A DNA stretch of 64,000 nucleotides from Alloboseaceae bacterium BT-24-1 (GCA_025846845.1 JAOYTL010000012.1:124001-188000), one strand, 5' to 3'; positions 44,819 to 53,787 are shown, numbered from the stretch's first letter. Numbers and translations are program-made. The notes: generated by a model not told the origin, from the letters alone.

Positions 44819-46237
44819 ATGGAACGGCCCGGGATCGGCTCGGTCATCGACGGTTTCACGCTTACCGAGCGCTTGAAGGCCGGCGGCATGGCGACGCTCT
44901 GGCGCGCCACGCATCCTGACCATGCCGGGCCGCTCGTCGTAAAAATCCCGGTGCTCGACCCCGGCGCCGACGTCTCTGCGATCGTCGGCTACGAGACCGA
45001 GGTGCTGATCCATAAGCGCCTGTCAGGCCCGCATGTGCCGCGCTTCGTCGCGTCGGGCGATCTCGCGCGCATCCCCTATATCGCCATGGGCTTCGTCGCC
45101 GGGACCAGCCTGGCTGACCGCATCAGGCAGGCACCCCTGCCCTTCGCCGAGATCCAGCGCATCGGCATCGCCATCGCGACGGCGCTCGCCGATCTGCACC
45201 GCCAGAACGTGGTCCATCTCGATCTGAAGCCCGAGAATGTGATCCTGACCGACAAGGACGCGGTGCTGCTCGATTTCGGCCTCGCCCGCCACGCCGAATT
45301 GCCGGACCTGCTTGGCGAGGAAAGCTCCGAGCCGATGGGGACATCAGCCTATATCGCGCCCGAGCAGGTGCTGGGCGAGCGCTCCGACCCGGCGAGCGAT
45401 CTCTTTTCGCTCGGCTGCCTGATCTACCAGATCGCGTCGGGCGAGGAGCCGTTCGGGCGGCCGAAGACCGTGGCAGGCATGAAGCGGCGGCTCTATCACG
45501 CGCCCAAGCCGCTGCGCGCCGTCAACGGAGAGGCCCCCGCCTGGCTCGAGGAGATCGTCTCCCGCTGCCTCGAGGTCGATCGCGGCCGGCGCTATGCCGA
45601 TGCCGGCAAGCTAGCCTTCGACCTGCGCCATCCCGAGCAGGTCACCGTTTCGCGCAAGCGCCGCACGGCCGAGGAACGCGGCCTCGGCAAGCGGCTGGTC
45701 GACCTGTTCCAGAAGCGCGACGAAGCCGAGGTCACCGGTGCGCCGACGGTGGCGCGGCGCAAGGCCGGCCCCTCGATCGTGCTCTCCGCCGTCGATCTCT
45801 CGGATGGCCCTGACGCGCTCGCGGCGGCGATCCTCGCCGAGACCAGCCGGCTGCTCGCCGCCCGCCCGGATTCCTCCCTCGCCTGGCTGACGGTGCTGCG
45901 GACCGAGATCATCGGGGAGACGAAGACCGTCGATGCCGAAGGGCGCTCGCTCTATATCGGCCGGCTGGTGGCGCTGAAGGACTGGGCGCGGCCGTTGCAT
46001 CTGCCGGAGGACCGGGTCAGCTATCATGTCATCGAGGCGGTCAGCCCCGCCGATGCGATCCTGCGCTATGCCGAGCACAACGACATCGACCATATCGTGC
46101 TCGGTGCCCGCTCCTCCTCGGCAGTGCGCCGCCATCTCGGCAGCGTCTCGACCAAGGTGGTCGCCGAGGCGCACTGCTCGGTCTCGGTGGTCCGGGTGAA
46201 GGGCGGCGCGGAGGCGAGAGATCGCGAGCAGGATTAA
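44819..46237 (+). CDS. Serine/threonine protein kinase fused to a universal stress domain
   Basis: A 472-residue cytosolic protein with no transmembrane segment. The Hanks-type kinase spans about residues 12-270, with Lys42 (VVKIP), HLDLKPEN (133-140) and DFG (152-154), so it should be active. The C-terminal UspA domain starts near residue 318 (GPSIVLSAVDLSDG) and ends with LGARSSSAVRRHLGSVSTK, its nucleotide-binding loop. GGAGG precedes the ATG. This fusion is known in Hyphomicrobiales. Its partner here is the phosphoesterase just upstream. Confidence 0.93.
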   Translation: MERPGIGSVIDGFTLTERLKAGGMATLWRATHPDHAGPLVVKIPVLDPGADVSAIVGYETEVLIHKRLSGPHVPRFVASGDLARIPYIAMGFVAGTSLADRIRQAPLPFAEIQRIGIAIATALADLHRQNVVHLDLKPENVILTDKDAVLLDFGLARHAELPDLLGEESSEPMGTSAYIAPEQVLGERSDPASDLFSLGCLIYQIASGEEPFGRPKTVAGMKRRLYHAPKPLRAVNGEAPAWLEEIVSRCLEVDRGRRYADAGKLAFDLRHPEQVTVSRKRRTAEERGLGKRLVDLFQKRDEAEVTGAPTVARRKAGPSIVLSAVDLSDGPDALAAAILAETSRLLAARPDSSLAWLTVLRTEIIGETKTVDAEGRSLYIGRLVALKDWARPLHLPEDRVSYHVIEAVSPADAILRYAEHNDIDHIVLGARSSSAVRRHLGSVSTKVVAEAHCSVSVVRVKGGAEARDREQD

Positions 46238-46271
46238 ATCGTGCTAGGATGGGATCTGATCGGAGGTCTTC

Positions 46272-46550
46272 ATGCGCACGACCCAATCCCTCAGCATCAC
46301 GCTGCCGCATGAGATGGCGCAGATGGTGAAGTCCAAAGTCGCTTCGGGCGAGTATGCCAGCGAAAGCGAGGTCATCCGCGACGGTCTGCGCGTGCTCGCC
46401 GCCCGCGACCAGGCAGTCGACAATTGGCTGCGCGAGGAAGTCCTGCCGGTCTACGATGAGATTTCGGCCGATCCGAGCAAGGTCGTGCCGGCGGATGAGG
46501 CCTGGGCTCAAATCGAAGCGCATATCGGCAGCCGCAAGACCAAGGCATGA
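46272..46550 (+). CDS. parD: ParD-type antitoxin
   Basis: A 92-residue type II antitoxin. SLSITLPHEMAQMVKSKVASG is the ribbon-helix-helix N-terminus that binds the operator, and YASESEVIRDGLRVLAARD completes it. The acidic C-terminus wraps the toxin. GGAGG precedes the ATG, and ATGA overlaps the toxin gene by four bases. Confidence 0.94.
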   Translation: MRTTQSLSITLPHEMAQMVKSKVASGEYASESEVIRDGLRVLAARDQAVDNWLREEVLPVYDEISADPSKVVPADEAWAQIEAHIGSRKTKA

Positions 46551-46861
46551 GCATTCGGGTCGGCTTCTCCGAGCGGGCGGTCGCCGATCTCCAGAACATC
46601 TACGATTATATCGCGCCGCGCGGCGGCGAGCGTATCGCACACGACTATGTCGCCCGCCTCTATGCCTACTGCCTCGACTTTCAGGTCTTTCCCGAACGGG
46701 GCGTCCGCCGCGACGACCTGCGTCCGGGTCTGAGACTGATCGGTTATCGCCGACAGGCGACTATCGCCTTCGCCGTGCTCGACAATGACGTGACGATCCT
46801 GCGGGTTTTCCAGCGCGGACGCGACATCGAGACGCTCCTTCAGGACGACGACCCGGCCTGA
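46547..46861 (+). CDS. parE: ParE-type toxin
   Basis: A 104-residue RelE/ParE-superfamily toxin. VGFSERAVADLQNIYDYIAP is the N-terminal helix pair and RLIGYRRQATIAFAVLDNDVTILRVFQRGRD is the characteristic C-terminal strand pair. ParE members poison DNA gyrase, while RelE members cleave mRNA; the ParD partner favours the former. It is co-transcribed with parD. Confidence 0.93.
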   Translation: MSIRVGFSERAVADLQNIYDYIAPRGGERIAHDYVARLYAYCLDFQVFPERGVRRDDLRPGLRLIGYRRQATIAFAVLDNDVTILRVFQRGRDIETLLQDDDPA

Positions 46862-46913
46862 GCACAACCGCCATGTCTCAGCCGCGTTGACCTCCCCGCC
46901 CCTGCCTCCGAAT

Positions 46914-47963
46914 ATGCCGGCCATGCCGGCTGCCCCCTCCACCCCGCCCGAATTCGATTCCGCCCGGCTGGATGCCTTCCTGCGTTCCGCCCTGCCCGGT
47001 CGCGCCGAGGGCCGCATGGCGATCGAGCGGATCGGCGGCGGCCAGTCAAACCCGACCTTCTTCGTCTCCTTTGCCGATGCTGGCACGCGGCTCGTCCTGC
47101 GCAAGAAGCCGCTGGGGCCGTTGTTGCCCTCGGCCCATGCGGTCGAGCGCGAATACCGCATCCTGAAGGCGCTTGCCGGTTCCTCCGTGCCGGTGCCGCC
47201 GGTGCTGCTGCTGCACGAGGAAGAGGACGTCGTCGGCACGCCTTTCTACCTGATGGAGCGGCTGGAGGGCCGCGTCTTCCACGATACCGCTTTGCCCGGC
47301 GTCACGCCCGATGAACGACGCGCGATGTATTTCGCCATGGCCGAGGCACTGGCAGCGCTGCATGGCTTCGACTGGCAAGGCGCCGGGCTCGCCGATTTCG
47401 GCAAGCCCGGCAACTATTATGCCCGCCAGCTGGCGCGCTGGGGCCGGCAATGGCGCGAGACGAGGACGCGCGACATCCCCGCGATCGACCGGCTGATCGA
47501 CTGGCTCGGCACCCATCTCGACGAGACGCCGGACACGACCATCGTCCATGGCGATTTCCGGCTGGGGAACCTGATGTTCGCCCCATCAGAGCCGAAAATC
47601 ATTGCCGTGCTCGACTGGGAGCTCTCGACGCTCGGCCACCCGCTCTCCGACGTCGCCTTCTCCTGCCTGCCCTGGCATTCGACGCCAGCCATGTATGCCG
47701 GCATCGTCGGGCTCGATCGCGAGGCGCTCGGCATACCCACGCAGGACGACTACATCGCCCGCTATTGTGCCGCCGCCGGGCGGGTCGAGGGGCCGGGCCG
47801 CTTCCACCTCGCCTTCTCGCTGTTCCGCTTCGCCGTCATTCTCGACGGCATCGCGGCGCGGGCGAAGACAGGGAACGCCGCGGCGGAAAATGCGGTGGCG
47901 GTCGGGGCGATGGCGGAGAGTTTCGCGCAACGGGCCGAAGCGTTGGTCGGGGGTGCGGCGTGA
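46914..47963 (+). CDS. Phosphotransferase family protein (ACAD10/11-type APH domain)
   Basis: A 349-residue aminoglycoside-phosphotransferase-like kinase. IERIGGGQSNPTFFV is the P-loop-like region, the invariant Lys lies in LVLRKKPLG, and the catalytic motifs are VHGDFRLGNLMF and AVLDWELSTLGHPLSDVA. This subfamily is fused to acyl-CoA dehydrogenase in mammalian ACAD10/ACAD11, which phosphorylate 4-hydroxyacyl-CoA. The acyl-CoA dehydrogenase gene is next door, so the same pathway is inferred. ATG 46914 was chosen over TTG 46887. Confidence 0.9.
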   Translation: MPAMPAAPSTPPEFDSARLDAFLRSALPGRAEGRMAIERIGGGQSNPTFFVSFADAGTRLVLRKKPLGPLLPSAHAVEREYRILKALAGSSVPVPPVLLLHEEEDVVGTPFYLMERLEGRVFHDTALPGVTPDERRAMYFAMAEALAALHGFDWQGAGLADFGKPGNYYARQLARWGRQWRETRTRDIPAIDRLIDWLGTHLDETPDTTIVHGDFRLGNLMFAPSEPKIIAVLDWELSTLGHPLSDVAFSCLPWHSTPAMYAGIVGLDREALGIPTQDDYIARYCAAAGRVEGPGRFHLAFSLFRFAVILDGIAARAKTGNAAAENAVAVGAMAESFAQRAEALVGGAA

Positions 47964-47970
47964 GGATTGT

Positions 47971-48190
47971 GCGCGCGACCTGTCCCCTCTCCCCTTGCGG
48001 GAGAGGGCTAGGGTGAGGGGTCGCGCGACGTATTGTCGTCATGGTCGGGCTTGTCCCGACCATCCACGTCTTCGCCGGTCGAGCGCGGTGTTCAAGACGT
48101 GGATGCTCGCCACAAGGGCGAGCATGACGGGTAGGTCAGCGCGCCCCCTCATCCGGCCCTGCGGGCCACCTTCTCCCGCAAGGGGAGAAG
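47971..48190. repeat. Composite nested repeat, copy 1
   Basis: The outer modules are CCCTCTCCCCTTGCGGGAGAGG with AGGGTGAGGGG on the left, and CCTTCTCCCGCAAGGGGAGAAGG on the right. The central module runs from GTCATGGTCGGGCTTGTCCC to CCACAAGGGCGAGCATGAC and has ACGTCTT/AAGACGT inner arms. The whole sequence folds as several hairpins. Copy 2 at 62855-63080 has the same outer modules but the centre inverted. Confidence 0.8.
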
Positions 48191-48247
48191 GGCGAAGCTG
48201 CACGCGATCTACCCTGCTTATGACGCCCTGGATCTGAGGAGATCACC

Positions 48248-49513
48248 ATGGATTTCGCCTATTCGGCCAGGGTCGAGGAGCTGCGCGCCAAGCTGCAGGC
48301 CTTCATGGACGCCCATATCCAGCCGGCGGACGCGGCCTGGAAGCACGAGGTCGAGGCCGGGCGCTATCCGAGCGCGCTGATCGACAATCTCAAGGCCAAC
48401 GCGAAAGCCGAAGGGCTATGGAACCTCTTCCTGCCGGCGCTCAAGGAAGGCGAGCCCGGCACGCGCCTGACCAATCTCGAATACGCCCCGCTCGCCGAGA
48501 TCATGGGCCGGATCTACTGGTCGTCGGAGGTATTCAACTGCAACGCGCCCGACACCGGCAATATGGAAATCCTGCACATGTTCGCGACGCCCGGGCAGCG
48601 CGAACGCTGGCTGAACCCGCTGCTCGCCGGCGAGATCCGCTCCTGCGTCGGCATCACCGAGCCCGGCGTCGCCTCCTCCGACCCGACCAATCTGCAGACC
48701 ACCATCATCCGCGACGGCGACCACTACGTGATCAACGGCCGCAAATGGTGGACGACCGGGGCGCTGCACCCAAAGGTGAAATTCTGCATCGTCATGGGCC
48801 TGTCCGATCCGCGCCCCGAAGCCGATCCGCACAAGCGCCACAGCATGATCATCGTGCCGATGGATTCGCCCGGCCTGACGGTGATGCGCAACCTGCCGCT
48901 GCTGAACCATTATTCGATCGAGGGCCACACCGAGACCGACTTCAGCGAGGTCAGGGTGCCGGCGGCGAACCTGCTCGGCGAGGAAGGCGCAGGGTTCGCC
49001 CTGGCGCAGGCGCGGCTCGGGCCGGGGCGCATCCACCATTGCATGCGCTCGATCGGGCAATGCGAGGTCGCGCTCGAACTGATGGTCGAGCGCGCGCTGG
49101 AGCGAAAGGCCTTTGGCCGCAACCTTTCCGACTACGCCAATGTCCAGGACTGGATCGCGGAAGGGCGCATGGAGATCGACCAGGCCCGCCTGCTCTGCCT
49201 GCGCGCCGCCTGGATGATGGACAAGCACGGCAACAAGGCCGCGCGCACCGAGGTCTCGGCGATCAAGGTCGCGGCGACGCGGCTGCAGACGAAGATCGCC
49301 GACCGGGCGATGCAGGTTTTTGGCGCCGGCGGGCTCTCCAACGACACGCCGCTGGCCTTCATCTACTCCTGGGGCCGGGCCCTGCGCTTCATCGACGGGC
49401 CGGACGAGGTCCATTTGCGCACCATCGCCCGCGCCGAGATCAGGAAGCGCAAGGAGAGCAATCGCAGCACCTTCGCGGAACAGGGCGTGATGCGGCCTTG
49501 GGTGAAGGGGTAG
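48248..49513 (+). CDS. Acyl-CoA dehydrogenase
   Basis: A 421-residue FAD enzyme of the ACAD10/11-like long branch. GITEPGVASSDPTNLQTTI binds FAD and substrate, ALERKAFGRNLSDYANVQ is the helix motif, and QVFGAGGLSNDTPLAFIYSWGRALRFIDGPDEVH is the C-terminal signature. It probably oxidises an acyl-CoA made by the neighbouring kinase-like protein. GAGGAGAT precedes the ATG at 48248. It is separated from the kinase-like gene by the composite repeat. Confidence 0.94.
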   Translation: MDFAYSARVEELRAKLQAFMDAHIQPADAAWKHEVEAGRYPSALIDNLKANAKAEGLWNLFLPALKEGEPGTRLTNLEYAPLAEIMGRIYWSSEVFNCNAPDTGNMEILHMFATPGQRERWLNPLLAGEIRSCVGITEPGVASSDPTNLQTTIIRDGDHYVINGRKWWTTGALHPKVKFCIVMGLSDPRPEADPHKRHSMIIVPMDSPGLTVMRNLPLLNHYSIEGHTETDFSEVRVPAANLLGEEGAGFALAQARLGPGRIHHCMRSIGQCEVALELMVERALERKAFGRNLSDYANVQDWIAEGRMEIDQARLLCLRAAWMMDKHGNKAARTEVSAIKVAATRLQTKIADRAMQVFGAGGLSNDTPLAFIYSWGRALRFIDGPDEVHLRTIARAEIRKRKESNRSTFAEQGVMRPWVKG

Positions 49514-49546
49514 CGGCAGCCATTCCAGTCGACCGATCGCAAGTTC

Positions 49547-50362
49547 TCAATCGCCAGCGACCGGCGGTCCGGCGAGCTGAACCGCGACCGTGCCGAACCA
49601 GCGGGTCTCGACCTCGAAGCGCAAGGGCAGCGGAAAATCGCCGCCCTCGCGCAGCGCGATCAGGACCGAGCCCTTCAAGGGCCGCATCGCCGCCTGGCGA
49701 TCATCGTCATGCCTGAAGCCGGCGATCGTTCGGACGGTGAAGCCGCAGCGCAGCCCGCGGCCGTTCAACGGGCCCTGGTCGCTCACCTGCAGCTTCGCCG
49801 ATGAGGTCATGACCGCGAGCGAGCGGCGGCGGCCATCATAGATCGCCGTCGAGCCGTCGCAGCCTTCCGTCTCCGCCACCTTCCTGAGCATCCCCGCGAC
49901 GCCGGAGAGCGAGTCGACCGTGCCGCGGATCAGTTCGGGCGGGACGGCCTCGCGGTCCTCGTTCGACGGCTCCTGCCGCCGGATCGTCGGCACGCCGCGC
50001 TGATAGTGCAATTCGCTGACATAGGTCCGGCCGCGCCATGAACCGTTCGCAGCATAGAGCCGCGGCTCGGGACCGCTGCGGCCCCAGCGGCCTTCCACCC
50101 TGCCGGATTGCTCGGCAGCCCCGACAAGCTGAGCTGCCCGGTAGGGGCGCGTGCGGATTTCGATGCGATAGCCGGCGCGGTCCAGCATCGTCGTCACCTC
50201 GATCTCGCCCAGCGTGACCCCGCCCAGGACCGTGACGTCGTAGCGAAGGCGCATCTCGCGCGCCAAGACGGCCGAGGGCACGGCGCAGGCAAGCACCCCG
50301 GCGATCAGTGCGCCTGCCGCGATGGCCCTTGGGCGGGCCCGTCTGGATGCGATGCCGGTCAA
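49547..50362 (-). CDS. DUF3108 domain exported protein
   Basis: A periplasmic protein of about 271 residues. The DUF3108 pattern is visible in MRLRYDVTVLGGVTLGEIEV, RYEV-like repeats and VPTIRRQEP. The C-terminal VLIALREGGDFPLPLRFEVETRWFGTV is typical. I prefer TTG 50362, with GGAGG eight bases upstream and a normal signal peptide ending AVLA-RE; an ATG at 50428 would add 22 basic residues and has no ribosome site. Function unknown; relatives are thought to take part in envelope processes. Confidence 0.82.
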   Translation of the reverse strand: MTGIASRRARPRAIAAGALIAGVLACAVPSAVLAREMRLRYDVTVLGGVTLGEIEVTTMLDRAGYRIEIRTRPYRAAQLVGAAEQSGRVEGRWGRSGPEPRLYAANGSWRGRTYVSELHYQRGVPTIRRQEPSNEDREAVPPELIRGTVDSLSGVAGMLRKVAETEGCDGSTAIYDGRRRSLAVMTSSAKLQVSDQGPLNGRGLRCGFTVRTIAGFRHDDDRQAAMRPLKGSVLIALREGGDFPLPLRFEVETRWFGTVAVQLAGPPVAGD

Positions 50363-50561
50363 GGACCTGCCCTCCCGCCGCGCTCGGGCGACGTGCCGTT
50401 TTAGCGTGAACGATGAGCGCCCCGCCATGCACGAAGGCGCGACGCATTGCAGTCGCGGACCGAGCGATGCAGGGCATCAGTTCACAGAAGCGTGAGACCG
50501 ATCTCGTCGATGGAATAATCAGAACATCCGCGCATCTCACCTGCTCAACGAGGAGCAAGGC

Positions 50562-51947
50562 ATGTCCAGCGATCATTCGACCGAGCCGAGCCGTCGCGCG
50601 GTACTTCAGGGAGCCGCGGCGGCCGCGCTCAGCCCGGTTATTGCAAAAGCGCAGAGCAAGACCGCGGAGGCAGGGCCGCGCGCCGGTGACCGCGTCTTCC
50701 TGACCAATGAAGATTCCAACACGCTGAGCGTGATCGATCCAGTGACGGACGAATTGCTGCCGACGGTCAATCTGACCAGCTTCGACGAGGATCCCCGCCC
50801 TCCCTTCCGCTTCGTGACGGGGAACGTCACCCCGACCCATGGCGAGATGATCCAGAAGCCGCTCTATCACGGAGCGATCTCGATCCATGGCTGCGTGCCG
50901 TCGCCCGATTCAAGGATGTTCGCGACCACCGGCCGGGGGACGAGCAACTTCTACCTCGTCGACACGACAAAGCTGAAGGTGATCGGCAATCAGCCGAACC
51001 CGCACGCCGGCCCGACGACCTCTCCGGACATGCTGACCTCGGGTGTCTTGGTCGGGCGAGAGCCGCATGAGCCGACCTTCACCAGGAACGGCAAGGAAGT
51101 CTGGGTCGCGCTCCGTGGCGAGAACAAGATCGCCGTGGTCGATGTCCAGGGCGCCATCGCCGAATCCGCTGGTCAACTCCCGCGAGGCGGAGCGATCCGC
51201 CGCTTCATGCCCGTCGTTCCCGGCCCGGCGATGACCTGGTTCTCCAAGGATGGCGCGATCGCATTCCTGATCTCGCAGAAGATGCCCCGGATCGAGGTGT
51301 TCAACGTCAAATACGACGCCCAGGGCTTCTCGACGACCGAGCGCAAGACGGCGATCGACACCTCGGCCCAGGATCGCTTCGGCTTTGCTCCGTTCGTGAA
51401 GATCGCGCCCGACGGGCGCGAGTTCTGGGTGTCGCAGAAGCTAGCCGACTGCCTGTCGGTCTATGACGCCGGCGCCGAGCATCGCCTGCTCGATCATGTG
51501 CCGCTCGGTGACCGGGCACGGCCCAACCATGTCGAATTCGTTCGCAATGGACGTGGCAGCGTGGCCTACGCCACGTTCGCGCGAGTCGACGATGACGGGC
51601 CGGAGGGGCGGACATCGAGCCGGATCGCCATCATCGACCGGTCGGCGCCGGCCGGGAAACGGCGCGTCGTCGGCCACTTCTTCAGCCGTGGCCGCGAGGC
51701 GCACGGCATCTGGACCGATCCTTCCAACACGAAGCTCTATGTCGCCCATGAGCTCGACGAATTGCCCGGCTCGCCCCATGCCGGGCAGACCGTCTGCACA
51801 GCCTTCGACGTCAGCGACCCCATGCAGCCGCGCTTCATCAAGCAAATTCCTCTTGGAACGCTCGACCTGCCCTCCGGCAAACTCCGCAACAAGAAATCGA
51901 TCAATCTGGTCTATGTGCGCCCCGGCGCACGCAGCGAAACCGCTTGA
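50562..51947 (+). CDS. Tat-exported YncE-like beta-propeller protein
   Basis: A 461-residue protein with a twin-arginine signal (SRRAVLQGAAAAALSPVIAKA, residues 10-30) and a body of repeated beta blades. Blade motifs are VFLTNEDSNTLSVIDPVTDE, GKEVWVALRGENKIAVVDVQ, DGREFWVSQKLADCLSVYDA and NTKLYVAHELDE, as in YncE/lactonase-type seven-bladed propellers. Export in folded form could suggest a bound metal or cofactor. GAGGAG precedes the ATG. It heads a four-gene run with DUF305, ECF sigma and anti-sigma genes. Confidence 0.85.
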   Translation: MSSDHSTEPSRRAVLQGAAAAALSPVIAKAQSKTAEAGPRAGDRVFLTNEDSNTLSVIDPVTDELLPTVNLTSFDEDPRPPFRFVTGNVTPTHGEMIQKPLYHGAISIHGCVPSPDSRMFATTGRGTSNFYLVDTTKLKVIGNQPNPHAGPTTSPDMLTSGVLVGREPHEPTFTRNGKEVWVALRGENKIAVVDVQGAIAESAGQLPRGGAIRRFMPVVPGPAMTWFSKDGAIAFLISQKMPRIEVFNVKYDAQGFSTTERKTAIDTSAQDRFGFAPFVKIAPDGREFWVSQKLADCLSVYDAGAEHRLLDHVPLGDRARPNHVEFVRNGRGSVAYATFARVDDDGPEGRTSSRIAIIDRSAPAGKRRVVGHFFSRGREAHGIWTDPSNTKLYVAHELDELPGSPHAGQTVCTAFDVSDPMQPRFIKQIPLGTLDLPSGKLRNKKSINLVYVRPGARSETA

Positions 51948-51959
51948 CGGGAGGGCGAG

Positions 51960-52418
51960 ATGAGATTTCTCCTGGACAGCATCAGGGCTCAATTCCCGGC
52001 CGGCGCCACGCCTGTGCACGATCACAGCCAGCATCGCGGCGCCGCAATGCCGCCAGCGCCGACGACGGCTGAGAAGCCAGCTGCGGACAAGGCCACGCCC
52101 TTGGCTCCGCCCGGCTATGATGTCTATCTTCGCGACATGCATGTCGGCATGGAAAAGATGATGCAGGACATGCATGCCGACCCGCCGTCCGGCGATCCCG
52201 ACATCGATTTCCTCGCGATGATGGTCCCTCACCACTGGGGCGCCGTCGAGATGGCGCGGCTGGTGCTGCGCGATGGGCGCGACCCGCTCGTGCGCGAGAT
52301 CGCCGAAGCCATCCTCGCCGGGCAGCAGACCGAGATGCAGGGCATGCGCGGGCGCCTCGAGGCCCTGCGTCGCGGTGGCGACGACTACCCGTCACTCAGC
52401 GGCAATCGCGGGCCCTGA
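51960..52418 (+). CDS. DUF305 domain protein
   Basis: A 152-residue ferritin-like helical protein. The DUF305 core is DIDFLAMMVPHHWGAVEMARLVL with conserved Met and His residues, preceded by YDVYLRDMHVGMEKMMQDMHA. The N-terminus has HDHSQH, and the many Met and His residues suggest copper or other metal binding. Unlike most DUF305 proteins it has no visible signal peptide, although GGGAGGGCGAG clearly marks this start. It lies 12 bases after the propeller gene and one base before the sigma gene. Confidence 0.85.
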   Translation: MRFLLDSIRAQFPAGATPVHDHSQHRGAAMPPAPTTAEKPAADKATPLAPPGYDVYLRDMHVGMEKMMQDMHADPPSGDPDIDFLAMMVPHHWGAVEMARLVLRDGRDPLVREIAEAILAGQQTEMQGMRGRLEALRRGGDDYPSLSGNRGP

Positions 52419-52419
52419 C

Positions 52420-52935
52420 ATGCTGAGCAGCGTGTCCGACCTCGAGATCGAGGCCCAGATCCCGGCCCTGCGGCGGTTCGCGCGCTCGCTCGTGCGTAAC
52501 CCGGACGAGGCCGACGAGCTGGTGCAGGACACGCTGCTCCAGGCCCTGGCGCGCTGGCGACAGCTGAGACGGCCAGGCAGCATCCGAGCCTGGCTGTTCC
52601 AGATCCTGTTCAACCTGCATCGCGCCCGTGGCCGCAGCCGCCAGCGCGATCTCGCCCGATTTTCAGATGAAACCGCCGCGGACCATCCCGATCCCGCCGG
52701 CGATCAGACCCATGCTCTCCATCTGCGCGATGTGCTCTGCGCCTTCGAGCGCTTGCCCGAAGATCAGCGCATCACGCTGGAATTGGTGACGATGGCGGAC
52801 ATGACCTATGAGGAGGCGGCCAAGGTGACCGATGTGCCGGTCGGGACGGTGATGTCGCGCCTGAGCCGCGCCCGCGAGCGCCTGCGTTCCGAACTCGAGG
52901 GCGGCACTATCACCCGGCTTCGGAGGCTGAAATGA
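52420..52935 (+). CDS. ECF-type RNA polymerase sigma factor
   Basis: A 171-residue extracytoplasmic-function sigma factor. Region 2 is IPALRRFARSLVRNPDEADELVQDTLLQALARW and region 4 is LPEDQRITLELVTMADMTYEEAAKVTDVPVGTVMSRLSRARERLR. The ATG at 52420 comes one base after the DUF305 stop. A four-base overlap joins it to the anti-sigma gene. It likely activates its own operon. Confidence 0.93.
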   Translation: MLSSVSDLEIEAQIPALRRFARSLVRNPDEADELVQDTLLQALARWRQLRRPGSIRAWLFQILFNLHRARGRSRQRDLARFSDETAADHPDPAGDQTHALHLRDVLCAFERLPEDQRITLELVTMADMTYEEAAKVTDVPVGTVMSRLSRARERLRSELEGGTITRLRRLK

Positions 52936-53699
52936 TGCCCGGCTCGAGCCCGATCGGCGACGACGACATCCAGGCTTTCATCGACGGTCGGCTGACGCCG
53001 GCCCGTCAGCGCGAGGTCGAGGCGTTCCTCGCTTCGGAACCGGCCTTGCGAAGCCGCACCGAACAATTCCGGACAGATGCGCAAGCGCTGCGGGCAGCGG
53101 CACAACAGCGGCCGCCAGAGCCGATTCCGGCGTCCATGCGCCTGAACGAGATCCGACGCCGCAGCGCGGCCCGCAATCGAGGCTTCCACCGACAGCTGGC
53201 GGCGGGCTTCTGCCTCTTCGCCTTCGGCGCGGCGCTGGGCCTGTCCTTCCCCCGGCCCGAGCCGGAAACATCTGCCGCACGGCCGCAGATGACGGACGCG
53301 GTCGTCGCATTTCGTGCCTTTGCCGGCCGCGACAGCGATGCGGTCGAGGTCCCCGCCGCCCAGACCGCCGTCTTGAAGCGGCTGATGTCGGAGCACCTCA
53401 AGCAGGATATCGCGATACCCGATCTCTCGAGGGTCGGCCTGACGTTTCGTGGTGGCCGATTGCTCGCCAGCGACGAGGGCCCCGGCGGCATGTTCGTCTA
53501 TCGCGAACCCGATGGCGGCGAGATCGCGCTTTATGTGAAGACGCTCGCCACCCCCCGCAAGGCGCCGCTGGCATCGCGGCAGGACGGTGATCTCGTCGCC
53601 TATTTCTGGTTCACCGGCGAGCTTGGCTATGCGGTGCTCGGATCGTCCGGCTCGCCTTTTGTCAGGCGTGCCGCCGAACGATTGAGCGAAGCTCGATGA
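52932..53699 (+). CDS. Anti-sigma factor
   Basis: A 255-residue membrane protein with one transmembrane helix (about residues 87-106). The cytoplasmic N-terminus IGDDDIQAFIDGRLTPARQREVEAFLA is a typical anti-sigma domain; no zinc-binding HxxxCxxC is visible. The periplasmic part includes VGLTFRGGRLLAS and GELGYAVLGSSG, common in RsiW/YcfN-like anti-sigma factors. The overlap with the sigma gene supports a cognate pair. Confidence 0.9.
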   Translation: MMPGSSPIGDDDIQAFIDGRLTPARQREVEAFLASEPALRSRTEQFRTDAQALRAAAQQRPPEPIPASMRLNEIRRRSAARNRGFHRQLAAGFCLFAFGAALGLSFPRPEPETSAARPQMTDAVVAFRAFAGRDSDAVEVPAAQTAVLKRLMSEHLKQDIAIPDLSRVGLTFRGGRLLASDEGPGGMFVYREPDGGEIALYVKTLATPRKAPLASRQDGDLVAYFWFTGELGYAVLGSSGSPFVRRAAERLSEAR

Positions 53700-53754
53700 C
53701 GGCTGACGGAAAGACAACCAAGCTCCCGGCGACTGTCACCACCCGAAACGACAA

Positions 53755-53787
53755 CGGCCCCGCCCTGCGATCGGCATGACGGGGCCG
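53755..53787. terminator. Hairpin between convergent anti-sigma and RND genes
   Basis: CGGCCCCG and CGGGGCCG pair over 8 bp around a 17-base loop. It lies midway between two convergent operons. Neither side has a strong T-tract, so function as a bidirectional terminator is inferred. Confidence 0.45.

Noticed and set aside
47971..48190. CRISPR array
   Set aside because: The repeats are inverted, not direct, and are not separated by regular spacers.
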